A DNA stretch of 20,846 nucleotides from QHXW01 sp035297145 (GTDB lineage Bacteria; Acidobacteriota; Terriglobia; Bryobacterales; Bryobacteraceae): the NCBI GenBank assembly GCA_035297145.1, contig DATGZN010000100.1, positions 1 to 20,846 on the forward strand. The letters run 5' to 3'. The translations under genes were made by a program, and so were the position numbers. The notes beneath the pieces were generated by a model. It had not been told where the DNA came from, made no database searches, and saw only the letters and a list, made by a program, of their open reading frames with translations. Below are positions 13,650-20,846 of the stretch, piece after piece; the stretch's first letter is position 1; the number at the start of each line of letters is the position of its first letter.

Positions 13650-14686
13650 GCAATGGCCAGTCTCAGCGACTGCTTAAAGACTAAGCCGATGTGCGATAGT
13701 TCTTCCTGCGTTGGCGGGATATCTAGAATGAATGTTTTATAGCCGGCCTCTGCATACCTCACTACCTCGTGTGCAATGCGCTCGTAACTTCCCACGAGGT
13801 AGGGACAGAATGTCTTGTAGTTCTGAAATGGCACCAGCCAATAAGGACTACCGCCGCTCTGCTCGTCCACGCAGGAGAGCTCCTTGTGCCAGACGGAATC
13901 AGATTTCTTTATCGTCAACTGGTGGGCTAGTTGGCCTTTGCGATCTTCAGGAAAGCGCGCGCGCGCCACTCGCCACGCTTCGTCATCTGTCTCCCGAGTT
14001 ATGATCCCGACGCGAATCCCGTAATTGATGCCGTCACTGGGGACGGCAATCTCTTCGCCGGCCGGCTTGGGATATTTGACGGCGGTAGCCCCGATCGCTC
14101 TCGCAGCGGCAAGCCCCGCGTCCGATGAGCCGGAGACAAAAATCCCAGGAAAGAGAGCCCGATCGAGTGGCGGCGTCAATCGCAGTCTGTCCACTTTATA
14201 GAATTCGCCGTCGCGGCTTACAGTGGATTCGCCCGCCAGAAGCTCTTTGATGATGATGGTGTATTCGATCAGCCGCGCATATCTCTTATCGTGCGGAGTT
14301 GTGTCGTTCAATGCGAGCAGATCGTTCGTGAAGCCTCCAGCGATCATGTTCAAACATATGCGCCGACCGTAGAGATAGGCCAGGGTGGTTACGGATTTGG
14401 CAATCGCATAGGGGTGCGCATAAACGGGTTGGATAGCCGGCAGCGGACAAAGGTGCTGCGTGTTTTCGAGGATGATCTGACAGACCATCCACGGGTCTAT
14501 GAGGCTGTTGTCCGAATAGATCAGGATTCCCTTGCAGCCGGCTTCTTCGCTCCAGCTGGCGACGTCGATGACTCTTTGCAGGAATACCTGCCGATCGGCC
14601 CCGCCGGGGACGGGGCAAGTGGAGAATACTTCGATACATTGATCTGCCAATGTGGTTTCCATACGCGTTACGGGAGTTATTGGCAA
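13646..14686 (-). CDS. luciferase-like (LLM) FMN-dependent monooxygenase, SsuD-like
   Basis: This 346-residue TIM-barrel flavin monooxygenase is of the bacterial luciferase/alkanesulfonate monooxygenase group: WSEEAGCKGILIYSD near residue 50, IQPVYAHPYAIAKSVTTLAY, ICLNMIAGGF, HDKRYARLIEY and PGIFVSGSSDAGL. These enzymes use reduced FMN supplied by a separate reductase, which is not seen here. The TTG start at 14686 is chosen because GAGGAAA lies seven bases upstream; ATG at residue 9 has no binding site. It is the first gene of the operon and overlaps the adenylation gene by four bases. The substrate is probably an amino acid or its carrier-bound form. Genomes often call this family alkanesulfonate monooxygenase, but nothing here points to sulfonates. 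Confidence 0.9.
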   Translation of the reverse strand: MPITPVTRMETTLADQCIEVFSTCPVPGGADRQVFLQRVIDVASWSEEAGCKGILIYSDNSLIDPWMVCQIILENTQHLCPLPAIQPVYAHPYAIAKSVTTLAYLYGRRICLNMIAGGFTNDLLALNDTTPHDKRYARLIEYTIIIKELLAGESTVSRDGEFYKVDRLRLTPPLDRALFPGIFVSGSSDAGLAAARAIGATAVKYPKPAGEEIAVPSDGINYGIRVGIITRETDDEAWRVARARFPEDRKGQLAHQLTIKKSDSVWHKELSCVDEQSGGSPYWLVPFQNYKTFCPYLVGSYERIAHEVVRYAEAGYKTFILDIPPTQEELSHIGLVFKQSLRLAIA

Positions 14687-14782
14687 CGTCTTTCCTCATG
14701 CACGCGCGGTGCCTAAGATTGCTTGGATGACAGATATCCAGTCGAGTGATCCTATTTTGAAAACAATCGTCGGGCGTATGCC

Positions 14783-14797
14783 GCCGCAGTCCTGCCA
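14783..14797 (-). promoter_or_regulatory. candidate sigma54 (-24/-12) promoter of the thiotemplate operon
   Basis: On the minus strand TGGCAGG-ACTG-CGGC gives a near-perfect -24 half (TGGCA, then G for C, then G). It has the invariant GC of the -12 half at the right spacing, but the two T bases before it are missing. Transcription would start near 14771, about 85 bases before the monooxygenase start. The adjacent sigma54-dependent activator makes this worth noting. The -12 half is weak. Confidence 0.3.
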
Positions 14798-15459
14798 ACC
14801 CGATGGCCTCTGAAAGTACCTTCTAATCAATAAGATTGCACTGGGCCAAAGAGTTCTGGGGCGCGTACGGCCTTTTTCAGCGCTGACGACGGCAGGTTGT
14901 TGGCTTACAAAGAGTCCTGGGCGCAGGTGGCGGTAGTCCTAAGTTTCCTGACCGGATGTCTCGGGACTAACCAGTGAAGCAAATGCAGAATAAGGCGGCC
15001 GTGGTGCAGGTTTTGCGCAACCTATTGGGCGTTAGGGGGGCGCGCCGCAGTTTATCTACTTCAAGCCCAGTCGAAAGCAGATATGGGTTGACGGGGGCAG
15101 GCAGCGTCGCCGGGGAACGCGCGTTCCGGATACAGCGGTTGTGGCCCGCCGCTCGGGGGCAGGGGCTCGCTCTTGGCCCTCGCCTATACGATTGCGGACC
15201 ATGATCTTAGGTACGACGCAGCGATCTAGTGAATCATATGACGAGGAATATTCACTCGAATTACGCAATGTGTTCAAGAGTGCACAGACATCCCGCGTCG
15301 CCGCGCCTATGATGATGACTAGTTGGAAGCAAATGTCCTCGGCTGAGTTTGTCTCGGGTCGCTTGCCAACCTAAGTGCATCGGCACACAGCGCGTCTTCG
15401 CTCCCTTGCGCCCATGGATCTTTGGACTGACAGAGTCGCACTAAAACTGGAGGCAGGTT
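14798..15459. other. long gene-poor stretch
   Basis: No gene was found. A short coding-like scrap on the + strand (about 14870-14977, reading LLAYKESWAQVAVVLSFLTG before a stop) might be the end of a lost membrane-protein gene. A perfect 14-bp palindrome (GGAACGC-GCGTTCC, 15114-15127) lies further right. Other frames lack start signals and family features. Confidence 0.4.
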
Positions 15460-16041
15460 ATGAGCATAACCGCGTTAACTACGACAGAATTGGTCGCGGT
15501 CATCGCGTTCGTTGTGATTGTGATTGCCGGCATCGCGACGTGGCTCTTTCTCCGAAAACGCCGGACCGAAAGGCTGCGTAGCAAGTTCGGTGGCGCTGAA
15601 TATGCCCGCGCCATGAAGGAAGGCGGCAACCGGCGCCATGGGGAGGCCGGCCTCGAACAGCGCACGGATCGAGTCGAAAGTTTCCATGTCCGGCCTCTAG
15701 GGCCCGGCGATCGCGCGCGCTTCGTGGAGTCGTGGAGCAAAATCCAGGCACGGTTTGTGGACGGGCCCGCCGGCGCGGTAGCGGAAGCCGACCAATTGCT
15801 GGGTGATGTGATGTCCACACGTGGTTATCCCGTAAGCGAGTTTGAACAGCGCGCGGCTGACATCTCCGTGGACCATCCACTGGTTCTGGAAAGCTATCGA
15901 ACAGCCCACGAAATCGCCCTTCGCCAAACGAAAGGGCAGGCCAGCACGGAAGACCTGCGCCAGGCAATGATCCATTACCGGACCCTCTTTGAGGAACTGG
16001 TCAGTGAGCCGGGGGCCACCCATATGAAAGCTGCTTCATGA
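15460..16041 (+). CDS. single-pass membrane protein, function unknown
   Basis: This 193-residue protein has one N-terminal membrane helix (about 10-31, LVAVIAFVVIVIAGIATWLF) followed by a positively charged RKRRTERLRSKFGG. That predicts the bulk of the protein lies in the cytoplasm. The soluble part is charged and mainly helical (PLGPGDRARFVESWSKIQAR, a Val/Ala-rich helix, then SEFEQRAADISVDHP). I recall similar uncharacterised proteins in acidobacteria and other soil bacteria, but no function. The ATG is supported by GGAGG about seven bases upstream. A decayed AAA+ gene follows 73 bases later in the same direction. Confidence 0.75.
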   Translation: MSITALTTTELVAVIAFVVIVIAGIATWLFLRKRRTERLRSKFGGAEYARAMKEGGNRRHGEAGLEQRTDRVESFHVRPLGPGDRARFVESWSKIQARFVDGPAGAVAEADQLLGDVMSTRGYPVSEFEQRAADISVDHPLVLESYRTAHEIALRQTKGQASTEDLRQAMIHYRTLFEELVSEPGATHMKAAS

Positions 16042-16114
16042 ACTCAGCTTGCGGAAAACAAACAACGTCTGCTGAAGCCTTGGGAGCACTGAAGGTAAAA
16101 CTGGAGACGATGCT

Positions 16115-16597
16115 GTGAATGAGAAATATGCGAAAGAAGAACCTGGAAATGCAGATCGGTTCGGAGTGTTTCGGCATCCTGACCAGTATGCGTCGGATCC
16201 GGCGCGAATGAACAGTCCCTACCGGCCTATTGGCAATTTCCTGTTTCTCGGTTCGACCGGTCCCGGCAAGACGCAACTGGTAGAACCGATCGAGACGGTG
16301 GTCGGCGACGTACACACCCTAGTCAAAGGCGGTTTTGGAAAGTCTCAGCAGGGCCACGAGAAAGCCAGTGTGATCGACACGCCTCCCGGATACACGGGGC
16401 ATCGTGAAGTGCGCCCCATGCTCAGCCAAACCGGCTCGACGCAGTACCACGCGGAGAGGATCAAGCAGGGGTTCGCGTTATTCGGCGGAGTCAAGAAGAG
16501 GAGCGACGCGTTGCACAACCTGCTGCTGGACGTTCTGGATCGGGTCACGCTTACTGTGGGTGCAAAAATCGGCGAGTGGATTTCGCTCACGCCCTGA
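16115..16597 (+). pseudogene. decayed, truncated AAA+ (ClpA/B-like) ATPase
   Basis: The 160-residue frame from GTG 16115 (GGAG nine bases upstream) resembles small AAA+ ATPases of the ClpA/B type: SPYRPIGNFLFLGSTGPGKT with Walker A at 46-53, then DTPPGYTGHREVRPMLSQ (pore-loop region) and SDALHNLLLDVLD. The Walker B motif, normally LFDEIEKA, reads ALFGGVKKRS, so both acidic residues are lost. The segment after Walker A is also scrambled compared with the family. The frame stops before the sensor 1 and sensor 2 motifs. It could bind ATP at most and should not hydrolyse it. A divergent functional protein is less likely. Confidence 0.65.
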
Positions 16598-16852
16598 TCT
16601 TCATGCCTAGTAACCCGCCGCAGCCGAATTGGCTCCAATTGAGAGGCCGAGTACGGATTCGCGGCCGCTGAGGTGTACCATGAACCCGCGTGTCGGCTCA
16701 CAGCGTGTGGAATTGCGAAAACATTCTAGAGTCGCAAGTTAAGTATGCTGCAACAGCACGCTCTTTGGTTCTCGATAACGAGGCGCTTCGCCTTCTCGCT
16801 CATCGAGACGCTAACGGCTGCCTGAACTCTATTCGTCCTCAAAAGGAGAGCT

Positions 16853-17401
16853 ATGAAAACACTCACACCATGCGTAACACTGATCGCCCTGCTGGCATTA
16901 GGTACCTTTTCAGGGTGCTCACATACAGCCACGAAATCGCCCGACGTTGCGGACACTATTCGCAAGTCGCTTGATCAGGCTAATCTCAAGAATGTTTCCG
17001 TTAGTCAAGATCGCGACAAGGGTGTAGTGACCCTTGGCGGACACGTAGCCGCCGACGCTGACAAGTCACAAGCTAAATCCATCGCGACGTCCATCGCGGG
17101 TGGGCAAGTTGTGTCGGATCAGATAGCCGTGATTCCGCCTGGTGCCGAAAGTGATGCTAAGACTGTGAACTCAGATCTGGATAAGGGTATCGAGAACAAC
17201 CTGGATGCTGCTTTGATCCAAAATAAGCTTCACAAGAGCGTGAACAACGACGTCAAAAATGGCGTAGTCACGCTGACTGGCGAGGTGAGTTCACAATCCG
17301 AGCGCGCGCAGGCCGAAACGATCGCTGCCGCAGTTCCAAATGTGTTGCAGGTAGTGAACGAGTTGCAAGTTAAGAATCAAAAGGCCACCTCGTCAAATTA
17401 A
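16853..17401 (+). CDS. two-BON-domain putative lipoprotein
   Basis: This 182-residue envelope protein begins with a lipoprotein-like signal (hydrophobic core, then TFSGC with the acceptor at C22). It has two BON domains, about 32-95 (VADTIRKSLDQANLKNVSVS, then GVVTLGGHV) and about 112-176 (DAALIQNKLHKSVNNDVKNG, then VVTLTGEV). BON domains are found in OsmY-like and other periplasmic proteins and are thought to bind membranes or support envelope integrity under osmotic stress. The start is well supported by AGGAG upstream. The gene is monocistronic as far as can be seen. Confidence 0.9.
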   Translation: MKTLTPCVTLIALLALGTFSGCSHTATKSPDVADTIRKSLDQANLKNVSVSQDRDKGVVTLGGHVAADADKSQAKSIATSIAGGQVVSDQIAVIPPGAESDAKTVNSDLDKGIENNLDAALIQNKLHKSVNNDVKNGVVTLTGEVSSQSERAQAETIAAAVPNVLQVVNELQVKNQKATSSN

Positions 17402-17989
17402 GTCTGTTCCCGTTCATTTGCGCTGATTACGAAAGGCGATTTCGCTGATTGACATCGTCTGGAGGCACGCCAGTGCGTCCGGCTTCAGTCACACCTGTTT
17501 TGCTCATCGCCCCGACCTTCGGCCGTCACGCTCCGGCCGAAAATGTGGGGCTTGAGATGTAACCGAAAGGCCGGGTCGTGGAAAGCGACCGTTCTCGGTC
17601 GGGGTTGTTCTCTGACCAGGCAGTTGAGACAAAGAATGTTTCGTGCCTGCCGCCAGTAAGCTTTGGCCGGCGCGCCACGGAGCCAGTGATCGTTTGGGCG
17701 ACATCCTCTGGGGCGTTCATCCATCCGCACCGTTCCTCAGTTTTGTACTCATGCACAAGTTTCACCCAGTATTCGCCCTGCCGTGATCGTGCGTCATGCG
17801 TTTTCTTCCGGACGCTACGTGGCCTCCGAGTGTCACTGGCTTAATGGATCTTCTGTATCGCCTCGATCTACGGGTCTTGGCAGCGAATACAGAGGGATGC
17901 CCAGGGGACAGCCACTAAACGATTCCGGTGCAAGTGCCAAAGCCCGGTGGAATTTTCTTTTTGCGCTCGGCGAACAGGCAAATGCGTGT
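17402..17989. other. 588-base gap without a supported gene
   Basis: The most coding-like frame is on the minus strand (about 17526-17830, reading RQGEYWVKLVHEYKTEERCG and then NAPEDVAQTI). It has no ATG start or ribosome binding site and no family was recognised, so it may be a remnant. GCCCC and CGGCC at 17508-17528 can pair with GGCCG and GGGGC around 17536-17550. Confidence 0.35.
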
Positions 17990-20446
17990 CTAATTTACGC
18001 CAGGGATAATCGCACCGATCGATGTGAATGCCTTGCCGTTATAGCGAATGCCCAATCCGTAGATCTCCACGTTTGAATTGAGTTGGATGGTTCCACGTTT
18101 GCCGGTCACTTCAGGAAAATCACTACTCAGCACGGATGCATAGTGTCCGTTTGCTGGCACTGTGATCTGGCTGGTTTTGGCGGGAATGTTCTGGCCGGAT
18201 TGGTCGGTAAATGTAACCCCTACGACAGCCTGTTGCTGGTTGGGGTTCGCCAGTGCAATTCCCGTCGAGAACACCAGAGCACCCGAAGAGTTATCAAACG
18301 GAATGAACAGTTGCGTGCCTCCAACCGAGTTCAGGGGCGCGGCAGCTTCGGAGGGAGGCTGGTTCCTCGCGCTGGCAGTGAAGATGCCGATTCCCCCGAT
18401 CGCATCCGACGTCATTAACTCAGCCCAGCCCTGTACGATGCCGCCACCCAGACCGCTGCTCTCAATGACCCGTAACTGACCTGGCGCAATTGTACCCGAC
18501 ACTGACGCTGTCATCCCGTCCTCCTGCAGCAGTAGGACCAGTGGCGAGCCGTTGTCCGCCCAGAAATTCAAGGTGAATGATGCCGTGTGCGTGTCGGCAT
18601 TTACCAGCAGAATTGTCGTATTCCAGCCTTGCCCGTTCACCAGGTGTGAGATACACTTTGCGCCCCGCGGCACATTGGATAGTGCGCCGATCGACGTGAA
18701 TGCCTTGCCGTTATAGCGGATGCCTAACCCGTAGATCTCCACATTTGAATTGAACTGGATGGTTCCGCGTTTGCCGTTCACTTCAGGAAAATCACTACTC
18801 AGCACGGATGCATAATGTCCGTTTGCGGGCACTGTGATCTGGCTGGTTTTGACGGGAACGTTCTGTCCGGATTGGTCGGTAAATGTGACTCCGACGACGG
18901 CGGCTTGCTGGTTGGGGTTCGCCAGCGCTATTCCCGTCGAGAACACCATAACGCTCGAAACGGTGTTATCAAACGGCATGAACAACTGCGTGCCTGCAAT
19001 TGAGTTCAGGGACGCGGCAGCTTCGGAGGGAGGCTGGTTCGTCGCGCTGGCAGTGAAGATGCCGACTCCCCCGATCGCGTCCGACGTCATTAACTCAGCC
19101 CAGCCCTCTACGATGGCGCCGCCCCCACCGCTGCTTTCAATGACCCGCAACTGACCAGGCGCAATTGTGCCCGATACCGACGCTGCCCTCCCGTCCTGCC
19201 CCAACGGCAGAACCAGTGGCGAGCCGTTGTCCGCCCAGAAATTCAAGTTGAATGATGCCGTGTGCGTATCGGCATTTACCAATAGGATTGTCGTCTTCCA
19301 TCCTTGCCCGTTCACCAAGTGAGAGACAATGCGGCTTGGGGATATCTTTCGAATACGGCTATTCACGCGGTCGGCAATGTACACATCGCCAGCAGCGTCG
19401 GTCGCCAGCCCCCACGGAAAATTCAACACGGCTTCGACAGACGGCCCTCCATCGCCGGAGAATCCGTTAAGTACTGTACCGGCTATAGTGCTGATGATGC
19501 CGGAAGCATCTACCTTACGGATCCTGTTGTTCCCGGAGTCGGCAATAAACAGGTTGCCTGCGCGGTCGAAGGCCACATCCTCGGGATAGTTAAGTGATGC
19601 GCTTGTGGCAGGGCCCAGATCGCCTGAATAGCCCTCAACGCCATTGCCTGCCACCGTAGTGATGACCCCGCTAAGGTCGATCCTCCGGATGCGGTGGTTG
19701 TTAGCATCAGCGACGTATAGGTTGCCAACGCTGTCCATCGCCATACCCAATGGAAACATCAGGGAGGCGTTGCTAGCGAGGCCGCCGTCGCCAGAGAAGC
19801 CCGCCATGCCGTTGCCGGCGATAGTCGTGATGGTCCCATTGAGATCGACTCGACGGATGCGCTGATTGGAAGTGTCGGCAATATACAAATTACCGGCCGG
19901 ATCGAGGACTACAAAGGTTGGTCGATTTAAGCTCGCATTCGTGGCTGGGCCACCGTCGCCGGAAGATCCCTGTACACCGGTACCAACCACCGTACTGATG
20001 ATCCCGGCGGGCGTCACTTTGCGGACGCGCCGGTTGCTTGGGTCGCCAAAGTAAAAGTTGCCGGCTGCGTCAAGTGCCACACCGGCGACATCGCTCAGTG
20101 AAGCCTCTAACGCTGAGCCGCCGTCTCCGGAAGCGCCCGGGACTCCATTCCCAGCTACCGTTGAGATCATTCCGCTTGGGCTCACTCGCCGAATTCGTGC
20201 GTTGTCCGTGTCGGCGATATAGATACCGCCTGTGGAATCGATGGCCAGGCCAAATGGATGGTTCAAAGCTGCGGCCGTGGCCGGGCCACCATCACCGGCA
20301 AAAGCCGTATTGCCGTTGCCCGCAATGGTCGCAATCATGCCCTGTGACTGCGCCGGAGAAGCACTCAAGAGCACCCACATGACCGAAGCACCGATAATGG
20401 TTGGGTTCAAACCCATCAACCGCCCGGCCTTCGCCCCTCCGATCAT
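17990..20446 (-). CDS. secreted NHL-repeat beta-propeller protein with duplicated C-terminal module
   Basis: This 818-residue exported protein has a signal peptide to about residue 34 (hydrophobic TIIGASVMWVLL, then SPAQS). Six NHL-type repeats of about 56 residues follow (37-371), each with the pattern IAGNG, FSGDGGPA, ASLN.P, GNLYIADT.N.RIR. Six repeats match a closed propeller, a fold used for binding proteins, sugars or metals outside the cell. The last 445 residues are two copies of a 224-residue beta-rich module (SHLVNGQGW to YNGKAFTSIGA) that recalls C-terminal domains of other acidobacterial secreted proteins. ATG 20446 is taken; ATG 20416 also leaves a good signal peptide. No catalytic motif was seen. 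Confidence 0.9.
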   Translation of the reverse strand: MIGGAKAGRLMGLNPTIIGASVMWVLLSASPAQSQGMIATIAGNGNTAFAGDGGPATAAALNHPFGLAIDSTGGIYIADTDNARIRRVSPSGMISTVAGNGVPGASGDGGSALEASLSDVAGVALDAAGNFYFGDPSNRRVRKVTPAGIISTVVGTGVQGSSGDGGPATNASLNRPTFVVLDPAGNLYIADTSNQRIRRVDLNGTITTIAGNGMAGFSGDGGLASNASLMFPLGMAMDSVGNLYVADANNHRIRRIDLSGVITTVAGNGVEGYSGDLGPATSASLNYPEDVAFDRAGNLFIADSGNNRIRKVDASGIISTIAGTVLNGFSGDGGPSVEAVLNFPWGLATDAAGDVYIADRVNSRIRKISPSRIVSHLVNGQGWKTTILLVNADTHTASFNLNFWADNGSPLVLPLGQDGRAASVSGTIAPGQLRVIESSGGGGAIVEGWAELMTSDAIGGVGIFTASATNQPPSEAAASLNSIAGTQLFMPFDNTVSSVMVFSTGIALANPNQQAAVVGVTFTDQSGQNVPVKTSQITVPANGHYASVLSSDFPEVNGKRGTIQFNSNVEIYGLGIRYNGKAFTSIGALSNVPRGAKCISHLVNGQGWNTTILLVNADTHTASFTLNFWADNGSPLVLLLQEDGMTASVSGTIAPGQLRVIESSGLGGGIVQGWAELMTSDAIGGIGIFTASARNQPPSEAAAPLNSVGGTQLFIPFDNSSGALVFSTGIALANPNQQQAVVGVTFTDQSGQNIPAKTSQITVPANGHYASVLSSDFPEVTGKRGTIQLNSNVEIYGLGIRYNGKAFTSIGAIIPGVN
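18012..19330 (-). repeat. tandem duplication of a ~672-base coding module
   Basis: Two long near-identical copies lie at about 18012-18655 and 18684-19330. Matching points are offset by 672 bases on the left side and 675 on the right, so one codon was gained or lost. The copies encode the two C-terminal modules of the NHL protein. The high DNA similarity, including third codon positions, indicates recent duplication or gene conversion. Confidence 0.9.
19334..20338 (-). repeat. six NHL coding repeats (~168 bases each)
   Basis: Six in-frame repeats of about 56 codons encode the propeller blades. The DNA copies have diverged more than the C-terminal modules. Recurring strings such as GCCGTCGCC and the codons for SGDGGPA mark each unit. 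Confidence 0.85.
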
Positions 20447-20706
20447 GCTGCGGCTTCAGGCATGTCAGTTGCCACTCCTCTTTCTCAATGGCTTCATGCC
20501 GATGCGCCTTCTGACAGTCGATCAGAAAAATGAATTCCGCCAAGATGCAGCCCGTAGATGCAAAACTTGCACTAACATGCCGAAATTACCGTGGCCCAGA
20601 TCAACCCTTCATTTTCGATTGCCACAGTGACTGACCGCAAAACAAACAAATTCGACGTGAGCAATTGTGAACAGACGACGTAAAGATAGGTTTGCTAAGG
20701 TCAACA

Positions 20707-20846
20707 TGGACTTGCCCCCATTTTTGACACAACCAGTTAAGACTCAAAATCCATTCAAAGGAGAATTGAGTCATGGGGTTGTCGAGAAGGATGTTCACCA
20801 AGGAGTTCAAGCGGGCCGCGGTCCAGCGGCTGGAGCAGGGGGTTTC
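20707..20846 (+). mobile_element. left end of an IS3-family insertion sequence (cut by window edge)
   Basis: From 20707 the sequence TGGACTTGCCCCCATTTTTG is typical of IS3-family left inverted repeats and begins with TG. It is followed at the usual distance by a transposase OrfA start with a ribosome binding site. The right end lies outside the window, so neither the other terminal repeat nor the target duplication can be seen. Confidence 0.65.
20773..20846 (+). CDS. IS3-family transposase OrfA, N-terminal part
   Basis: ATG 20773 is preceded by AGGAGA (20757-20762). The 24 visible residues include RRMFTKEFKRAAVQRLEQGV, the first helix of the IS3-type OrfA helix-turn-helix (FTxEFKxxAVxL). The window ends in the codon for the next residue. 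OrfA binds the element ends, and in this family the transposase is usually made as an OrfAB fusion by frameshifting. Confidence 0.8.
   Translation, partial: MGLSRRMFTKEFKRAAVQRLEQGV

Noticed and set aside
14286..14798. 170-codon minus-strand frame
   Set aside because: Overlaps the start of the monooxygenase in another frame; Arg/Pro/His-rich and without a family match.
15114..15127. Perfect 14-bp palindrome GGAACGC-GCGTTCC as an operator
   Set aside because: There is no gene start within 300 bases, and GC-rich palindromes of this size can arise by chance.
15201..15374. 58-codon plus-strand frame beginning MILGTTQRSS
   Set aside because: No ribosome binding site, no homology recognised, and it sits in a generally non-coding stretch.
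1..20846. CRISPR array
   Set aside because: The only regular repeats are coding repeats of the NHL protein; no short repeat-spacer pattern and no cas gene were seen.

Overview
The window looks like an accessory-rich stretch of a soil-type bacterial chromosome of moderately high GC. The best guess is an acidobacterium of the Bryobacterales/Solibacter type. This rests on remembered resemblance of several proteins (the PAS histidine kinase, the ECF sigma remnant, the NHL protein, the small AAA remnant) and no search was possible, so it is an inference.

Left end (1-2600): the tail of an unidentified gene, a tRNA-Cys(GCA) with encoded CCA, and a toxin-first HigB/HigA pair. A graveyard of gene fragments follows. 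The N-terminal half of an ECF sigma factor lies on the + strand, then a scrap of a lactonase-like beta-propeller gene, then the region-4 HTH of a sigma factor on the opposite strand. A small secreted protein and a strong nested inverted repeat close this part.

Kai block (2600-8060, all on the minus strand): transcription order is a 48-aa small ORF, kaiC, a 13-codon leader ORF, kaiB, a soluble PAS/HisKA_3 histidine kinase, a NarL/FixJ response regulator and a Crp/Fnr-family regulator. No kaiA is present, the kinase lacks the KaiB-like sensor domain of SasA, and KaiC lacks the C-terminal tail that binds KaiA. A decayed fragment of a crp gene at 7891-8058 lies in the same orientation as the intact crp gene at 2622-3362, so the block is bracketed by direct repeats. 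The likely logic is KaiC/KaiB state passing to a two-component output, with the Crp-type regulator as a possible further output.

Middle (8060-9364): decayed material, including an 80-residue ORF broken by one in-frame TGA, and an intact CsbD-like stress protein.

Small-molecule operon (10628-14686, minus strand): a luciferase-like flavin monooxygenase, a stand-alone amino-acid adenylation enzyme, a free carrier protein and a GNAT-type acyltransferase are tightly packed (4-nt overlap, 2-nt gap, 50-nt gap). This looks like a minimal thiotemplate pathway: activate an amino acid, load it on the carrier, oxidise it, and transfer it off with the acyltransferase. A sigma54-dependent activator (9365-10483) faces its 3' end, and a possible -24/-12 promoter lies about 100 bases upstream of its first gene.

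Right end (14700-20846): a gene-poor stretch, a single-pass membrane protein, a decayed AAA+ gene, a two-BON-domain lipoprotein, a large secreted NHL beta-propeller protein with a duplicated 224-residue C-terminal module, and the left end of an IS3-type insertion sequence cut by the window edge.
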